DNA of 64,000 nucleotides from Azolla caroliniana (taxonomy: Eukaryota > Polypodiophyta). The notes below the pieces were generated by a model. That model was not told the DNA's origin. It saw nothing but the letters and a program-made list of their open reading frames with translations, and did not search any database. The stretch spans positions 1,798,001 to 1,862,000 of the forward strand of contig JBHGNT010000006.1 in the NCBI GenBank assembly GCA_043228905.1. The letters run 5' to 3'. This document shows, piece after piece, positions 36,355 through 57,091 of this stretch. Made by a program: the position numbers and the translations under genes. Position 1 is the first letter of the stretch; each line of letters opens with the position of its first letter.

Positions 36355-38253
36355 TCGTCTCGATGTGGGTGTACTTTTCATGTGAACACTCGAATGAATG
36401 GCGGGGTTGACCATGGGACAATGACCCTTTCAATATATGGACCTCATACGGGTCATGTACTGGGAAGTAGACCATATGTGTACTATTTGCCAGTGGCCCC
36501 AAATGTTATAAGTTGTTGTAGAGATGACCTTTTTGATGTTGGTTGCGCACGACATGTGGCACGAATGAGCATGCGTAAGGAAGCATATCATAAGTCCAAG
36601 GCTAGTCCATTAGACCTTGTGAGTTATAAGTTCTTTATGATACCAAAGGAGGTCAATAACATGGCCAACAAGTTAAAATTTGGGAGTGCCATGTCAGGGG
36701 TTGATTGGTCTTTGATGATGCACGATGCCTATGCCCTCCGAGATCTTGGGAAGGTGGCTCATGTCCAACCCTACTTGCTTGGTGAATATGGATCTCCCGC
36801 AAGGCAATCGTTCATCTTGGTGCTCCAAGATGAATGGATGTTAGAGATGTGTGAGCAATTGTCAATAAACAACTCTTGGGCAATCGACTCCACGTTTAAA
36901 ACAAACCAATTTGGCTTGCCATTATATGCAGTTGTGGCCCCAAATGCCATGGGAGTTGGTATCCCATTATGGTACATGATATGTAGTTCTGATAAGGGGT
37001 CTAACCATGAGCAAGTAGCTTTAGAAACTTGCTTGAGAGTCATATTCGCACGGATGCCCAATGTGAGGCCAAATGCCATAGTCATCGATAAAAGTTGGAC
37101 ATCATATAATGCCATAAGTAATGTGGTTGCAATAGACCGATTATCTTGGATAGTTACAAATGGGCAAAGGTCGCAAACACATTGTCGACTTTTGTTGTGT
37201 CACTTCCACGTAAAAAAAACATGGTTGGACAACTTGTTGCCAAAGGTAAGTGCAACTGAGAGAAACCATCTTTATAATTGGATGTGCCAACTCGTGCAAT
37301 GCATTACGGAATCCACATTCAATGCCCAATGTGAGGAATTAAAGGTAGAATATGCAAACAAGCCAGGTGTTTGGCAATATATAGAAGGAGGATGGTGTGG
37401 CTTGACATGTGTGTCGAGGAAATTGTGGCCCAAATTTGGTAGAATGTTCAACTACGGACATGTTGACACTACCAATCTTGTGGAGAGACATTGGCAGTTT
37501 ATCAAATATACAACCTTAAGAGGGAGGATAAACTGATCAATTACCGATATTGTGCATGTTTTAATCGGGGACAATCAAATTGGCACTTGCATCGGGGGTA
37601 CTGTTATTGAATGGTACAAGCAACAACAATAAATATGTGAGAGTGGTAGATTTGCACCACTTGCAAATTGTAGGGATCAAACAACGAGACTTAAAGAGGC
37701 CGAAAGGATACTAGAGAGGTATGAAACTAATGATGCGACAATGCATATTGTGGACGAGCCCCGATATTGGTTAAAAATATTGAGCTTGACAAAACCGAAT
37801 GTATGGTATAATGTATCGCTCCAATGTTCATATCGTGATTGCCAAGACCCTATGAGTAAATGTAAGCATATACTCGGCATCAGGATGATTATTGAGAGGC
37901 ACATGCCACATCTAAGTGGGTTGTTGCCTTTTATAGATCATACAACCCGTATGCGCAATGACCATTTCAAAGAGACAGAAGTGGAGACAGAGGTAGAACC
38001 AGTCGAGGAGACAAACCCTATAACATCACAAATGGAGGAATGAGAGTTGAAAATACAAACGGTTGAGGAGGCTATTCAATGTCTTAGGCAAGGGTTACGA
38101 TCCCTCGACTGTGCAACAATTTTGGCATGTATGGAGTCCATTGAAGAAATAGGTCAGACGTTGGTGTATCACCTAGGTGCACCGAAACCAACCAATGAAG
38201 AAGACCATGGATCCATAGGGTGTAAGCAAGCAATTGGTGCAAAAATAGCTTGA
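36355..38253 (+). pseudogene. MULE transposase, catalytic and SWIM part
   Basis: One frame runs from about 36355 to 38253 with stops at 37534 (TGA), 37630 (TAA) and 38041 (TGA). Catalytic-core features of MULE transposases are visible: the first Asp in NNSWAIDSTFKTNQFGLPLY, the second in PNAIVIDKSWTSYNAI with the following CHFHVKKTWLDN, and the Glu in TTNLVERHWQFIKYTTL. After the first two stops a SWIM finger follows: VSLQCSYRDCQDPMSKCKHI (C-X-n-C...CKH). The third TGA at 38041 may be the natural end, since what follows is poorly conserved. The first two stops fit CGA to TGA and CAA to TAA transitions, so this copy is probably recently dead. Confidence 0.8.
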
Positions 38254-38477
38254 ATGGTTTTGTGGACCGGTGCATTTGGGTTTACAATGTTTCAAGTGGA
38301 TTTATGTTGATTTATGAGTGCATTTGGGAGTATGTCATATGTTGATTTATGTTTTAACATAAGTATGGTAAAGATCGTCGATTTTGAATCATTTAAGGTT
38401 GGATTTTGTGAGTGTTTGATATGTTATTGTAAGTTTTAAGGGTAATGAACAAGCTTATTTGAAGATTTTGGTCGAAA

Positions 38478-38604
38478 TGATACATTTGGTTGGGCAACCT
38501 ACAACGGTTGGGCGACCAATCGGTTGGGCAACCTGCAAATGTTAAAGTTGGGTGACCTAAAACGGTTGGGTGACTTGCAACAGTCAGAGTTGGGCGACCT
38601 CTGA
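38478..38604. repeat. right subterminal cluster of GGTTGGGCRACC motifs
   Basis: About six copies of ggttgggcaacc, ggttgggcgacc, agttgggtgacc and similar words lie in about 120 bp. They are in inverted orientation relative to the left cluster, which extends the mirror symmetry of the element inward from the TIR. Confidence 0.75.
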
Positions 38605-38746
38605 CAACTTTTTTTTCCGCGCGTTCTTCCTTATCGAAATCTGACGGTGCAGATCGCATGCGCCTTCCTCTAAGCGACCTGCACCGTCTGTGGCCGCGAT
38701 TCCCTCGCCAACCCTCTTTATGATTTGATGCAGAATTGACACGAGC
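38585..38746 (-). repeat. right terminal inverted repeat of the MULE
   Basis: The reverse complement matches 30315-30480 over about 160 bp with scattered transitions. It ends GACACGAGC and is followed at once by the second copy of the 9-bp target duplication. Confidence 0.85.
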
Positions 38747-38808
38747 ATACATACGTACGTACATACATACATACATACATACATACATACATACATACAT
38801 ACATACGT
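38747..38808. repeat. (ACAT)n microsatellite with the right target-site duplication
   Basis: atacatacgtacgtacatac passes into an uninterrupted run of catacatacata. The first nine bases (ATACATACG) repeat the left flank of the MULE. The same repeat type on both sides suggests that the element landed in a microsatellite upstream of NSF. Confidence 0.9.
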
Positions 38809-38877
38809 ATATTAAGAGTCTCCTCCATCGCTGCCATTGCCTTCACTTCCACGTTGGATCTGAGTCGACAGCGGCTG

Positions 38878-38894
38878 CAGAAGAAGAAGAAGAA

Positions 38895-38926
<32 letters not shown>

Positions 38927-38927
38927 C
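38878..38927. repeat. (AAG)n tract in the NSF 5' leader
   Basis: About 15 aag units lie some 70 bp ahead of the NSF start codon. GAA/CTT tracts are common in plant 5' untranslated regions. Confidence 0.9.
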
Positions 38928-38996
38928 TAAGCAGAAGAAAGGAGGAGACGAACGAAGAGGAAAAGCATAGATTCATCGAGGCCCTATCCTCCCGCC

Positions 38997-49638
<10,642 letters not shown>

Positions 49639-51702
49639 AAATTTAAACTCGCAAAAGAGGTTACTGTTTCATAGTAGATGATTCTGGAATCTGTAAATAC
49701 TGATGTGGAAGCACATTACTGGAGCAGTGGGCCCATGAAAACAATAACCGAAGTCAATTATTCCCTCCAGAAATTCTCTCATATCTCATATTTGTTTGTA
49801 CTGTCAATAACTATTTCCAAACATATGTAAGGAAATGTAGATCCTCAAGGGAAGGCCAACATTTGAGATTTTTGGTATCGTCGCATCAATCAAATATTAC
49901 TACGGATAGAAATGAGCTATGACTTATGCAGTGCTATATTTTAAGTCTGAATGTCGAGTATGGTAGATATTTGTAGAAGGTCATGTAGTGAGTAAAAAGT
50001 AAGTTATCTCGTTCCTTTACTTTTTGTCATTCTTTTCCTGAAGTTATTGAGCGTGGACTTCTAATTTAAGTAGTCCTTGAATAAACACATTTCTCTTTAT
50101 TATTCAATTTGAATTTCAATGTTACCTGTAACCTGTGTTGATAATCCAAGGAAATCATTTAGTAGAACATTGTGCTGTAAGAACAAGAGACATTCAGGAA
50201 GAAATAATTTCAGATTGCGAGGATTTAGTTTAAGGCCAAAGCCTATGAACTGGTATGAGGTAATCTTAGATGGCCCTTCATGATGGGTAAAGATTATTCT
50301 GTCATCATCCCAGAATAATTCCTCATCCTGGTTAATCATTGTGACTATAAATACAGACCCAATGAAAAGACAGTTTTAAGTATAGGGAAAGAAGGAATCC
50401 ATTGTCAGTATTCTTAGGAGGGTGAACTTAATAAATTTTGCTCGAACACAGACTGGGTTTACATGGCTATCCTTAGTGTGTCAGTTTCTTTGTATCAATC
50501 AGGAACAAACTCTACAGGGACCACATAATAGTAGCTGTAGAATGATTCTTCCATTATGTGTTGCCCTTATTTCGCTTTTTTGCCAAGATACTCTACTCTT
50601 GAAGACCATGTAAATGTGTATAATTTGGCATGGAGAACGATTAATTTGAGCATAATGATTAATTTGACGATTAGCAATCCAAAAATGCAATGATACTATA
50701 ATGAGCTCTTTTTTCATAGAGATGTGTAGCCAACTACTGAAATCTTTGGCATCTTGTCTTTGACTTCGTTGTTGTTGCTGTTATACATTCTTGTGTTTGT
50801 CAAGTTTTTACTAAATCTTATGTCCTCTTTTCGTTATTGAGATTTATGGTTTTCACCCAATAGCCTTTGGATTGTTTGGTGTATCTAATTTCCCATGATA
50901 ATAGTACTAATTGTATGTTATGTAAGTTTGTGTCAATGTATATTTGTTTCAAATTGTATTTTTAGTTGGGTTGGAGAAAAAGATAATTGGATGATTCAAG
51001 TAAGATTTCACATGAGTTGTTTTAGGATGTATGGTTGAATTGTATGTTCACTCAAGGTACAAAGATTGTGTAGGACAATGATAGGTATAATTGTTTGGCA
51101 AAAGATGTGTTCCAATTGTATTTTGTATGAATTTAAAAACAAGTTTGGACAATGCTGGTAAAGTAGACCATTTTGGTTGGGTGAAGTGTATATTCCGAGA
51201 TATTGTTCGATTGTATGCCTTGAATGAGCTAGAAAATGCTTGGGACAAATTTAAGTGGGATATATAAGGAGGGAATTAAATTGGCCAGGCAAAGCATACA
51301 TGTGTCAATAGATACCTCAATTGTATGGACAATGGCTATGTATAATGTAGATTGTGCCACATTTGCAAACAATTTGACCACATGGGTGGGCTAGTTTAGT
51401 GATTGAATGACTGTTCTAGCAGACAGATTTGGTATAGTAATCCCGTAAATCGCTACGGAAGTTATTGCAAATAGATAGAATGTACCTACGTTTTTGTTCG
51501 GACAATACCATACATTCATGGGGCAACATCGCAATCTCAGCAAACAAACATAAAGAGGGAGGGAGCTGTTCAATGCCGCCCCTCAGGCTTCCAGTAATAT
51601 GTGACAATCATTTGTTATATAAAACTGTTTTCTTTCTTTCTCTCTGGGAACACCTCAATTGCTCAGAGCATTTGTGTCGACTAATTGTTCATGTGAGACA
51701 GA
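49639..51702. other. intergenic region between NSF and the first PPR gene
   Basis: No supportable gene. Open frames of 60-79 residues on both strands have no recognisable motif. The first few hundred bases should include the NSF 3' untranslated region. Confidence 0.5.
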
Positions 51703-52060
51703 TTTACATGCTCTGCTCTCCGAGAACAATTCAGCACATGATAAGCACATGAATATTTTTGTGGGTTTCTGTCATTACAAGCTATCCTGATGTTTTTAAG
51801 AAGTGGAAGATTATGGAAACATCGTACATAGCTCTGTAGACCTTCATTCATCCTTGGAGGATTTGGAAAATAGTTTTACATGCTTTGTTCTGCGAGAACA
51901 ATTAAGCACATGATACGAAGATTGGTCACATGAATATTTTTGTATGTTTCTGTCATTACAAGCTGTCATGATGTTTTTAGGAGTGGAAGATTATGGGAAC
52001 ATTGCCCATATCTCGGTTGATCTTCATTCATCTGTGGAGGACTTTATACATGCCCTACAG
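51703..52060. repeat. about 175-180-bp tandem duplication spanning the PPR start
   Basis: Copy 1 (51703-51875) and copy 2 (51876 to about 52060) share ttacatgct-tg-tct-cgagaacaa, agcacatga, catgaatatttttgt, tttctgtcattacaagct and ttcattcatc-tggagga. Offsets are 173 bp at the left and 181 bp further on because copy 2 has a small insertion. Copy 2 contains the PPR start codon; copy 1 is frameshifted and has a stop. Confidence 0.85.
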
Positions 52061-54661
52061 CAATGTAGGAGAACAAAAAATTTGTTGGCTGCAAAGTACG
52101 TGCATACACTTGTCTGCAGTCGTGGCTTGGAAGCTCATGGATCTATCGGAAACTACCTTGTGCCCGTCTTTGTTGAGTGCAATGGTATATCACAAGCCTG
52201 GCAAGTCTTTGAAAGATCAGTGCATGTTAACGAGTTTTCTTGGACCTCCCTTATTTCAGCAGAGAGCCAGTGTGGTCATTTGAATAATGCTCTTACCTTT
52301 TATCACAAAATGCAAGAGGTTAATGTATGTCCTAGCTGCCATACACTTGTTGCCCTATTGAAAGCTTGCTCGATGGCTAAAAATATCATGACAGGCCAAG
52401 AGATTCATTTAGATGTTGCAGAAATGGGTTTTGAGGAAGATCCTTATGTCGGCAATGCTTTGATTGACATGTATGCTAAATGTGGATCACTTTATGAAGC
52501 ACGTGAAGTGCTGAATGAGATGCCAGACAGAGGAGTTGTACAATGGACAACTCTTATGGCTGGCTATGTTGAGCACGGGCCTTATCTGGAAGCATTGCTA
52601 TGTTTTGAACAGATGCAGCTTGAGGGTCTTGTGGCAGATGCTTTCAGTTTCACATGTAGTGTGAAAGCTTGTGGTCTATTAGGATGTATAGAGAAGGGTA
52701 TGGTATTACACAAGGAGTTAATACATAAAGGCTTTGAAAAAGACCTCTTTGTTGGGAGCTCTCTAGTTGCTATGTATGCAAAATTTGGTTCACTCATTGA
52801 AGCACAAGAAATCTTTGATAAACTTTCTACTCGTGATATTGTGGTATGGAATTCACTTCTAACAGGGTATGCGGAACATGGGCTTCTTCAAGATGCATGG
52901 GGATGCTTAGAGGAGATGAAGGTTCATGGCATCTTCCCAGATGCTATCAGTCTTGCTTGCTTCTTGAAATGTTGCATGTACATGGGTGCAATGTCGAAAG
53001 CACATGAGATAGTTCATGAGATCAAGTTACACAAATTGGAATCGCATCCTAGTCTTATCAACCCCTTGATTTCTCTATATGCCAAGAATGGATTGCATCA
53101 AGAAGCACATCAAGTTCTTAACAACGTTCATGGTCAGGATGTTGCGGCATGGACAGCTTTAATCACAGCATATGTTGAAGGTGGGTACATTTCAGAAGCA
53201 TTGGAAGGTTTCAGACAAATGCGAGAAGCTGGTATATCTGCAGATGCTTTTATCCTTGGATGCATATTAAAATCTTGTGGCATAATTCATTCTCCAGATA
53301 TGTGTCATAGCTTATACATCGAGGTTGTAGAGAAAGGGTTTGAGGGAGATCCGTTTATTATCAGTGCTTTGATTTCTGCGTATGCAAATTGTTCCTTTCT
53401 TGTCGAGGCACGAAACATCTTTGAAAGTCTACCTGAGCGAGAAATTGTGTTGTGGAATGCACTTATCGGAGGTCACATTGAAGATGGATGTGAAAAAGAG
53501 GTATCGGCGTACTTGGAAAGGATGCAATTAGAAGGCATCGCACCAAATGCCATCACGTATGCTCTTAGCTTAAAAGCTTGTGGCAATCTAGGAGCCATGT
53601 CCAATGGTACACAATTGTATATAGAAGCCACATGTAGGGGTCTTGACACTGATTTCTGTGTTGGTGGTGCTTTGATAAGTATGTATTCAGAATGTGGATC
53701 TCCTTCAGAAGCAAGAGAAGTGTTCAACAAACTTCCATACCATAGCATAGTTGATTGGAGCCTATTGATAAAAGGTTATGCCATTAATCATAAAGGTAGT
53801 ATGGTTATCGAATGCTTAGAAGAGATGCAGAAAGAGGGTGTGAAACCAGATTCTTTGATTTTAACTTGTTTACTTGGAGCATGCAGCCATGGTGGCTTGG
53901 TTTCTGAAGGCTGGAAGTATTTCAATTCGATGAAAGAAGAATATAACATCGAACCAACAAAAGAACACTACACATGCATGATTGATCTTCTTGCTAGGTC
54001 AGGGTATTTGTATGAGGCAGAGAGGCTTATAGAAATAATCCCAACACCATCTGAGGGAACATGGGCAGCTCTCTTGAGTGGGTGCAAAACGTATGTGGAG
54101 GAAGAGTTAGGGTTGAGATGCTTGCAACAACTCATTGAAAGGTGCCCGGATGATGCAACATGGTATGCAATTATGGCTGATCTATATGCATGTTCTGGCC
54201 AAGCCAGTAATGCACGGAGATTGGAAGAAATCCGCAAGCATGTGGGTGCCAGGAAAAAACCTGCTAGTGCTATGATAGAAATCAATAAAAGGTTGCATGA
54301 GTTCGTGATTGGAGATGATGAAGAACATCCTGAACTTATGGAGACGTTACGAGAGATTGGTTCACGTGCAAAAGGAGAGGGTTACTTTCCCGATTTAGAA
54401 AGTCACTCGAAACCTTGTCACAAGGAGATTAAGGATGTGGAGCTGTGTGGTCATGCTGAAAAATTGGCCATTGCGTTTGGGCTTCTGAATTCAGAACAGG
54501 GAGAAACATTGCGTGTGAGCAAGAACTTGAGGATGTGCAATGATTGCCATAATGTAAGTAAGATCATATCAAGAATTGAGAAACGAGAAATCATTCTTCG
54601 AGATGAATGCTGTATTCATCGGTTTAAGGAAGGTTTTTGCTCTTGTGGGGATTTATTTTGA
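51944..54661 (+). CDS. PLS-class PPR protein with E and DYW-type deaminase domain
   Basis: A single 905-residue exon. From about residue 30 it contains repeated P-, L- and S-type PPR motifs, for example GNALIDMYAKCGSLYEAREV, DRGVVQWTTLMAGYVEHG and REIVLWNALIGGHIEDG. An E region follows (TWAALLSGCKTYVEEELG, DATWYAIMADLYACSG). The C-terminal domain has the deaminase signatures HAEKLAIAFGLL (H-x-E), CNDCH (C-x-x-C) and IHRFKEGFCSCG. The last three residues are DLF where most family members end DYW. By family it binds a specific organellar transcript and edits C to U in mitochondria or plastids. The ATG at 51944 opens the frame; ATGs at 51968 and 51971 are alternatives, and a clear transit peptide is not obvious. 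The stop codon overlaps an AATAAA. Confidence 0.93.
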   Translation: MFLSLQAVMMFLGVEDYGNIAHISVDLHSSVEDFIHALQQCRRTKNLLAAKYVHTLVCSRGLEAHGSIGNYLVPVFVECNGISQAWQVFERSVHVNEFSWTSLISAESQCGHLNNALTFYHKMQEVNVCPSCHTLVALLKACSMAKNIMTGQEIHLDVAEMGFEEDPYVGNALIDMYAKCGSLYEAREVLNEMPDRGVVQWTTLMAGYVEHGPYLEALLCFEQMQLEGLVADAFSFTCSVKACGLLGCIEKGMVLHKELIHKGFEKDLFVGSSLVAMYAKFGSLIEAQEIFDKLSTRDIVVWNSLLTGYAEHGLLQDAWGCLEEMKVHGIFPDAISLACFLKCCMYMGAMSKAHEIVHEIKLHKLESHPSLINPLISLYAKNGLHQEAHQVLNNVHGQDVAAWTALITAYVEGGYISEALEGFRQMREAGISADAFILGCILKSCGIIHSPDMCHSLYIEVVEKGFEGDPFIISALISAYANCSFLVEARNIFESLPEREIVLWNALIGGHIEDGCEKEVSAYLERMQLEGIAPNAITYALSLKACGNLGAMSNGTQLYIEATCRGLDTDFCVGGALISMYSECGSPSEAREVFNKLPYHSIVDWSLLIKGYAINHKGSMVIECLEEMQKEGVKPDSLILTCLLGACSHGGLVSEGWKYFNSMKEEYNIEPTKEHYTCMIDLLARSGYLYEAERLIEIIPTPSEGTWAALLSGCKTYVEEELGLRCLQQLIERCPDDATWYAIMADLYACSGQASNARRLEEIRKHVGARKKPASAMIEINKRLHEFVIGDDEEHPELMETLREIGSRAKGEGYFPDLESHSKPCHKEIKDVELCGHAEKLAIAFGLLNSEQGETLRVSKNLRMCNDCHNVSKIISRIEKREIILRDECCIHRFKEGFCSCGDLF

Positions 54662-54666
54662 ATAAA
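54661..54666 (+). terminator. AATAAA polyadenylation-type signal overlapping the PPR stop
   Basis: The A of the TGA stop codon is the first base of AATAAA. Plant near-upstream elements usually lie 10-30 nt before the cleavage site, so the 3' untranslated region could be very short if this one is used. Use is not shown. Confidence 0.3.
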
Positions 54667-57091
54667 GTATATTTCCTACCTCCATGCTTGTTTTAGATAT
54701 TATGAAGATATATTTTAGTTCCAGGAAATGACAAATGTGGCTTGATAAGATGTGCACATTCTTATCACTTTCACAGAATACAGGCGTTGGCTTACTCAGG
54801 TCTCTGTCTATCTTGTATAGAGAACAGATAATGGAGGGACAATTGTTCATCTCTAATCAGCATGAAATGCCTCTTATTGGATAGGGAACAAAGTGGCACA
54901 ATCACTTGCTGAGGTACTTCCCAAATGTTTAGTCTCCACAATTTGTGATCAGAGGCTGGAAACATATTGATTGATCTTGCTAATTTGGGAAAAATGTGTC
55001 CACTTGCGAAATCTGCAAAGTTTTGAGACATGCCAAAATGAGTGTTGTCAAATTTCGCTTAAACGCGTGGGATGTATGGAGGAAATTTAAGGGGAAAAGG
55101 ATGAGATAATCAGAGATCGCAATTTCAGGGAAGTCTCTATGCTTAGGTATGCTCGATCACTATATAGCCACACCAAGTTTCTTTTCTGTGATTGACCATA
55201 TTTAGTTTAAAGCCCACCATGATACTACATTATTTAGAAAGCTCATTCCTTGTAGATGGGATTGTTCCACTTTTGTCATTCTTTCTAAGAACCTTCCCTA
55301 GTGCCTCCATTAAGCAATCTGCATATAAATCCTCGAATGAAAGGGTCCATCCATTTGATGAACTCTCTAGTGCTGTTTCATGGAAGAGAGTTGACTCATG
55401 GCATACCAATTTGTGGTAGCACACACGCAAGGGTGATACATGTCGAAATTGCTGATTGATTCATCACATCTTGGAAGCAATCAATCCTGTGAGGTAAGTA
55501 AGGATGACCCTTGTGACCCACATTATTTGATATATACATAGATCATGCAAAGTGAGCACCACTTCATTTATCTTACTTCCAAATGTGGATGATGATGTGG
55601 TGTTCTTCTTATGGGATGTCAATATTCTTCCACAGCTCCGCTACTCCATGTTGTCGAAGATTTTTGCATAGACAAGTACATTTGTATATTATTAAGGAAA
55701 AGCAAATTACATGATAGTGAAAACCAAGAAGCTAGACGTGCAAACTCATCCTTGGATGAAGATGCTGAATATGTGATTTTCCTTAAATACTCATGAATCC
55801 ATGTTCCAAAAAACCATAATTTACACGTGAGTGGGCTAGGTTAGCGACCATACACACACGTCAAATAAACATGAGACACACTTCAATGTAATAGTAATCC
55901 CCCATGTCTTCCCACATGTGTTGGAGGTTTAGGAGCACTATTCGCCATGTGCAACACGCCATCACCGTGGGTTCAACACGACTAATTCCTAAATTAATGA
56001 TGCTCCTCGAAATAGGAGTGATACCCATTAGACTAGAGGGTCAATTTGATTAGTGTCCACAAGCTTGTGGCAAATGTGAAGGATAGAGAAGCACACCACT
56101 AAAATCCATGCTTGAGAAGCTAACATCAAAAGACAAAAGACAAATAGAATACACAATCTTTCTTTTACCTAGTTACACAAATTACACAAAATAATAACGA
56201 GATGGAATATGAATGGACTGCTTGAGCTATGCACAAATGAAATAGGTCACTCTTGACATTGATCATACCTTGTTGGTGAATCCACACCCAAATGCAATGA
56301 CAATACCAAGCTTAGCTAATTGCAATACCAATACAATCACAAAAATGTTTGAAAACGCCATTTTCTATTACTCTTTGAAAGGGATACTATAGGCCTTATA
56401 TTCATGTCTCACAAACTTTGATTTTGTCGAGTCATTTTAAATCGCGGGTGTTTTTTGTTCCGCGCTATGTTCTACACGTATTGATACTGGACATGACTGC
56501 GGTTTATGGTTGCTCGCCGCCTCATACTGAGGTTTTTCAACTAATAACGCAAGTTAGTGAATGTACCATATGATGGGTGGTGCATAAAAAAGAACACTTG
56601 AAAAAATCTAGCTTCAAATACACCCGCCAACTTTTTTGAGCATACACACGAGGTGCTATGCACAACTCGATTCTAGTTATCTCTCTGCCTTTTATAAGTG
56701 TCGACCACACCACGGGGCCAGATGACAAATGCTCGAAGTGTTACGTGGGACCACCGGGTTTTGGGCATGGGCCATGGGACAAAAGCTGAATGTAGACATT
56801 GGTAGGGACCCATGGGGAGGCCCCCCCCCCCCCCAACCCTCATGTGAAACAGTCCTTCAAATTTCCAAACACGAGAAACCACACCGCCCTCCCTCCTCCT
56901 TACAAAAATCCATGGTGCCCAATCAATCTATCAATCAATTAGGGTTCTCCCAAGCTCTCCCTCAAACCCTAAAAAAGAAAAACCTGCACCCTAATGCTGC
57001 ATTGGTGATTCAGGGTTCCCACCCATTTCCCGCGGTGAATACCTCCCCATCTCGCCGAAAATCTGACTGAAACCCTAACCCTGCTATACTA
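54667..57091. other. intergenic region and promoter side of the protease gene
   Basis: No supportable gene in 54.7-56.7 kb. Toward 57 kb the sequence becomes 5'-leader-like: a TATA-type tttataagt near 56691, a 14-C run at 56821, and AAACCCTAA telo-boxes at about 56974 and 57070 near the start codon. Confidence 0.45.

Larger units (their letters stand above)
34219..36355 (+). mobile_element. nested LTR-retrotransposon fragment (LTR plus gag)
   Basis: The fragment begins with an LTR-like segment, then a TTTTTGGCGACCATG junction resembling the gypsy leader, then gag. It breaks off near 36355, where MULE text (RCGCTFHVNTRMNGG) resumes, with no protease, reverse transcriptase or 3' LTR. It therefore inserted into the transposase gene and then lost its 3' part. 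The right boundary is approximate. Confidence 0.65.
30315..38746 (+). mobile_element. Mutator-like (MULE) DNA transposon, about 8.4 kb, with nested retroelement
   Basis: Long terminal inverted repeats, a matching 9-bp flanking duplication and an internal MULE-type transposase with a SWIM finger define the element. In order it holds the left TIR, left motif cluster, an unidentified ORF region (31847-32880), a 41-bp tandem array (about 33070-33240), a 52-bp tandem array (33412-33720), the transposase 5' part, an inserted LTR-retrotransposon fragment, the transposase 3' part, the right motif cluster and the right TIR. The transposase carries nonsense codons, so this copy is not autonomous. The right end is about 250 bp from the NSF start codon. 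The family name is unknown to me. Confidence 0.82.

Noticed and set aside
55192-55430. Overlapping 75-residue plus and 66-residue minus frames
   Set aside because: Neither has a recognisable motif, and overlapping frames on both strands of this length are expected by chance.
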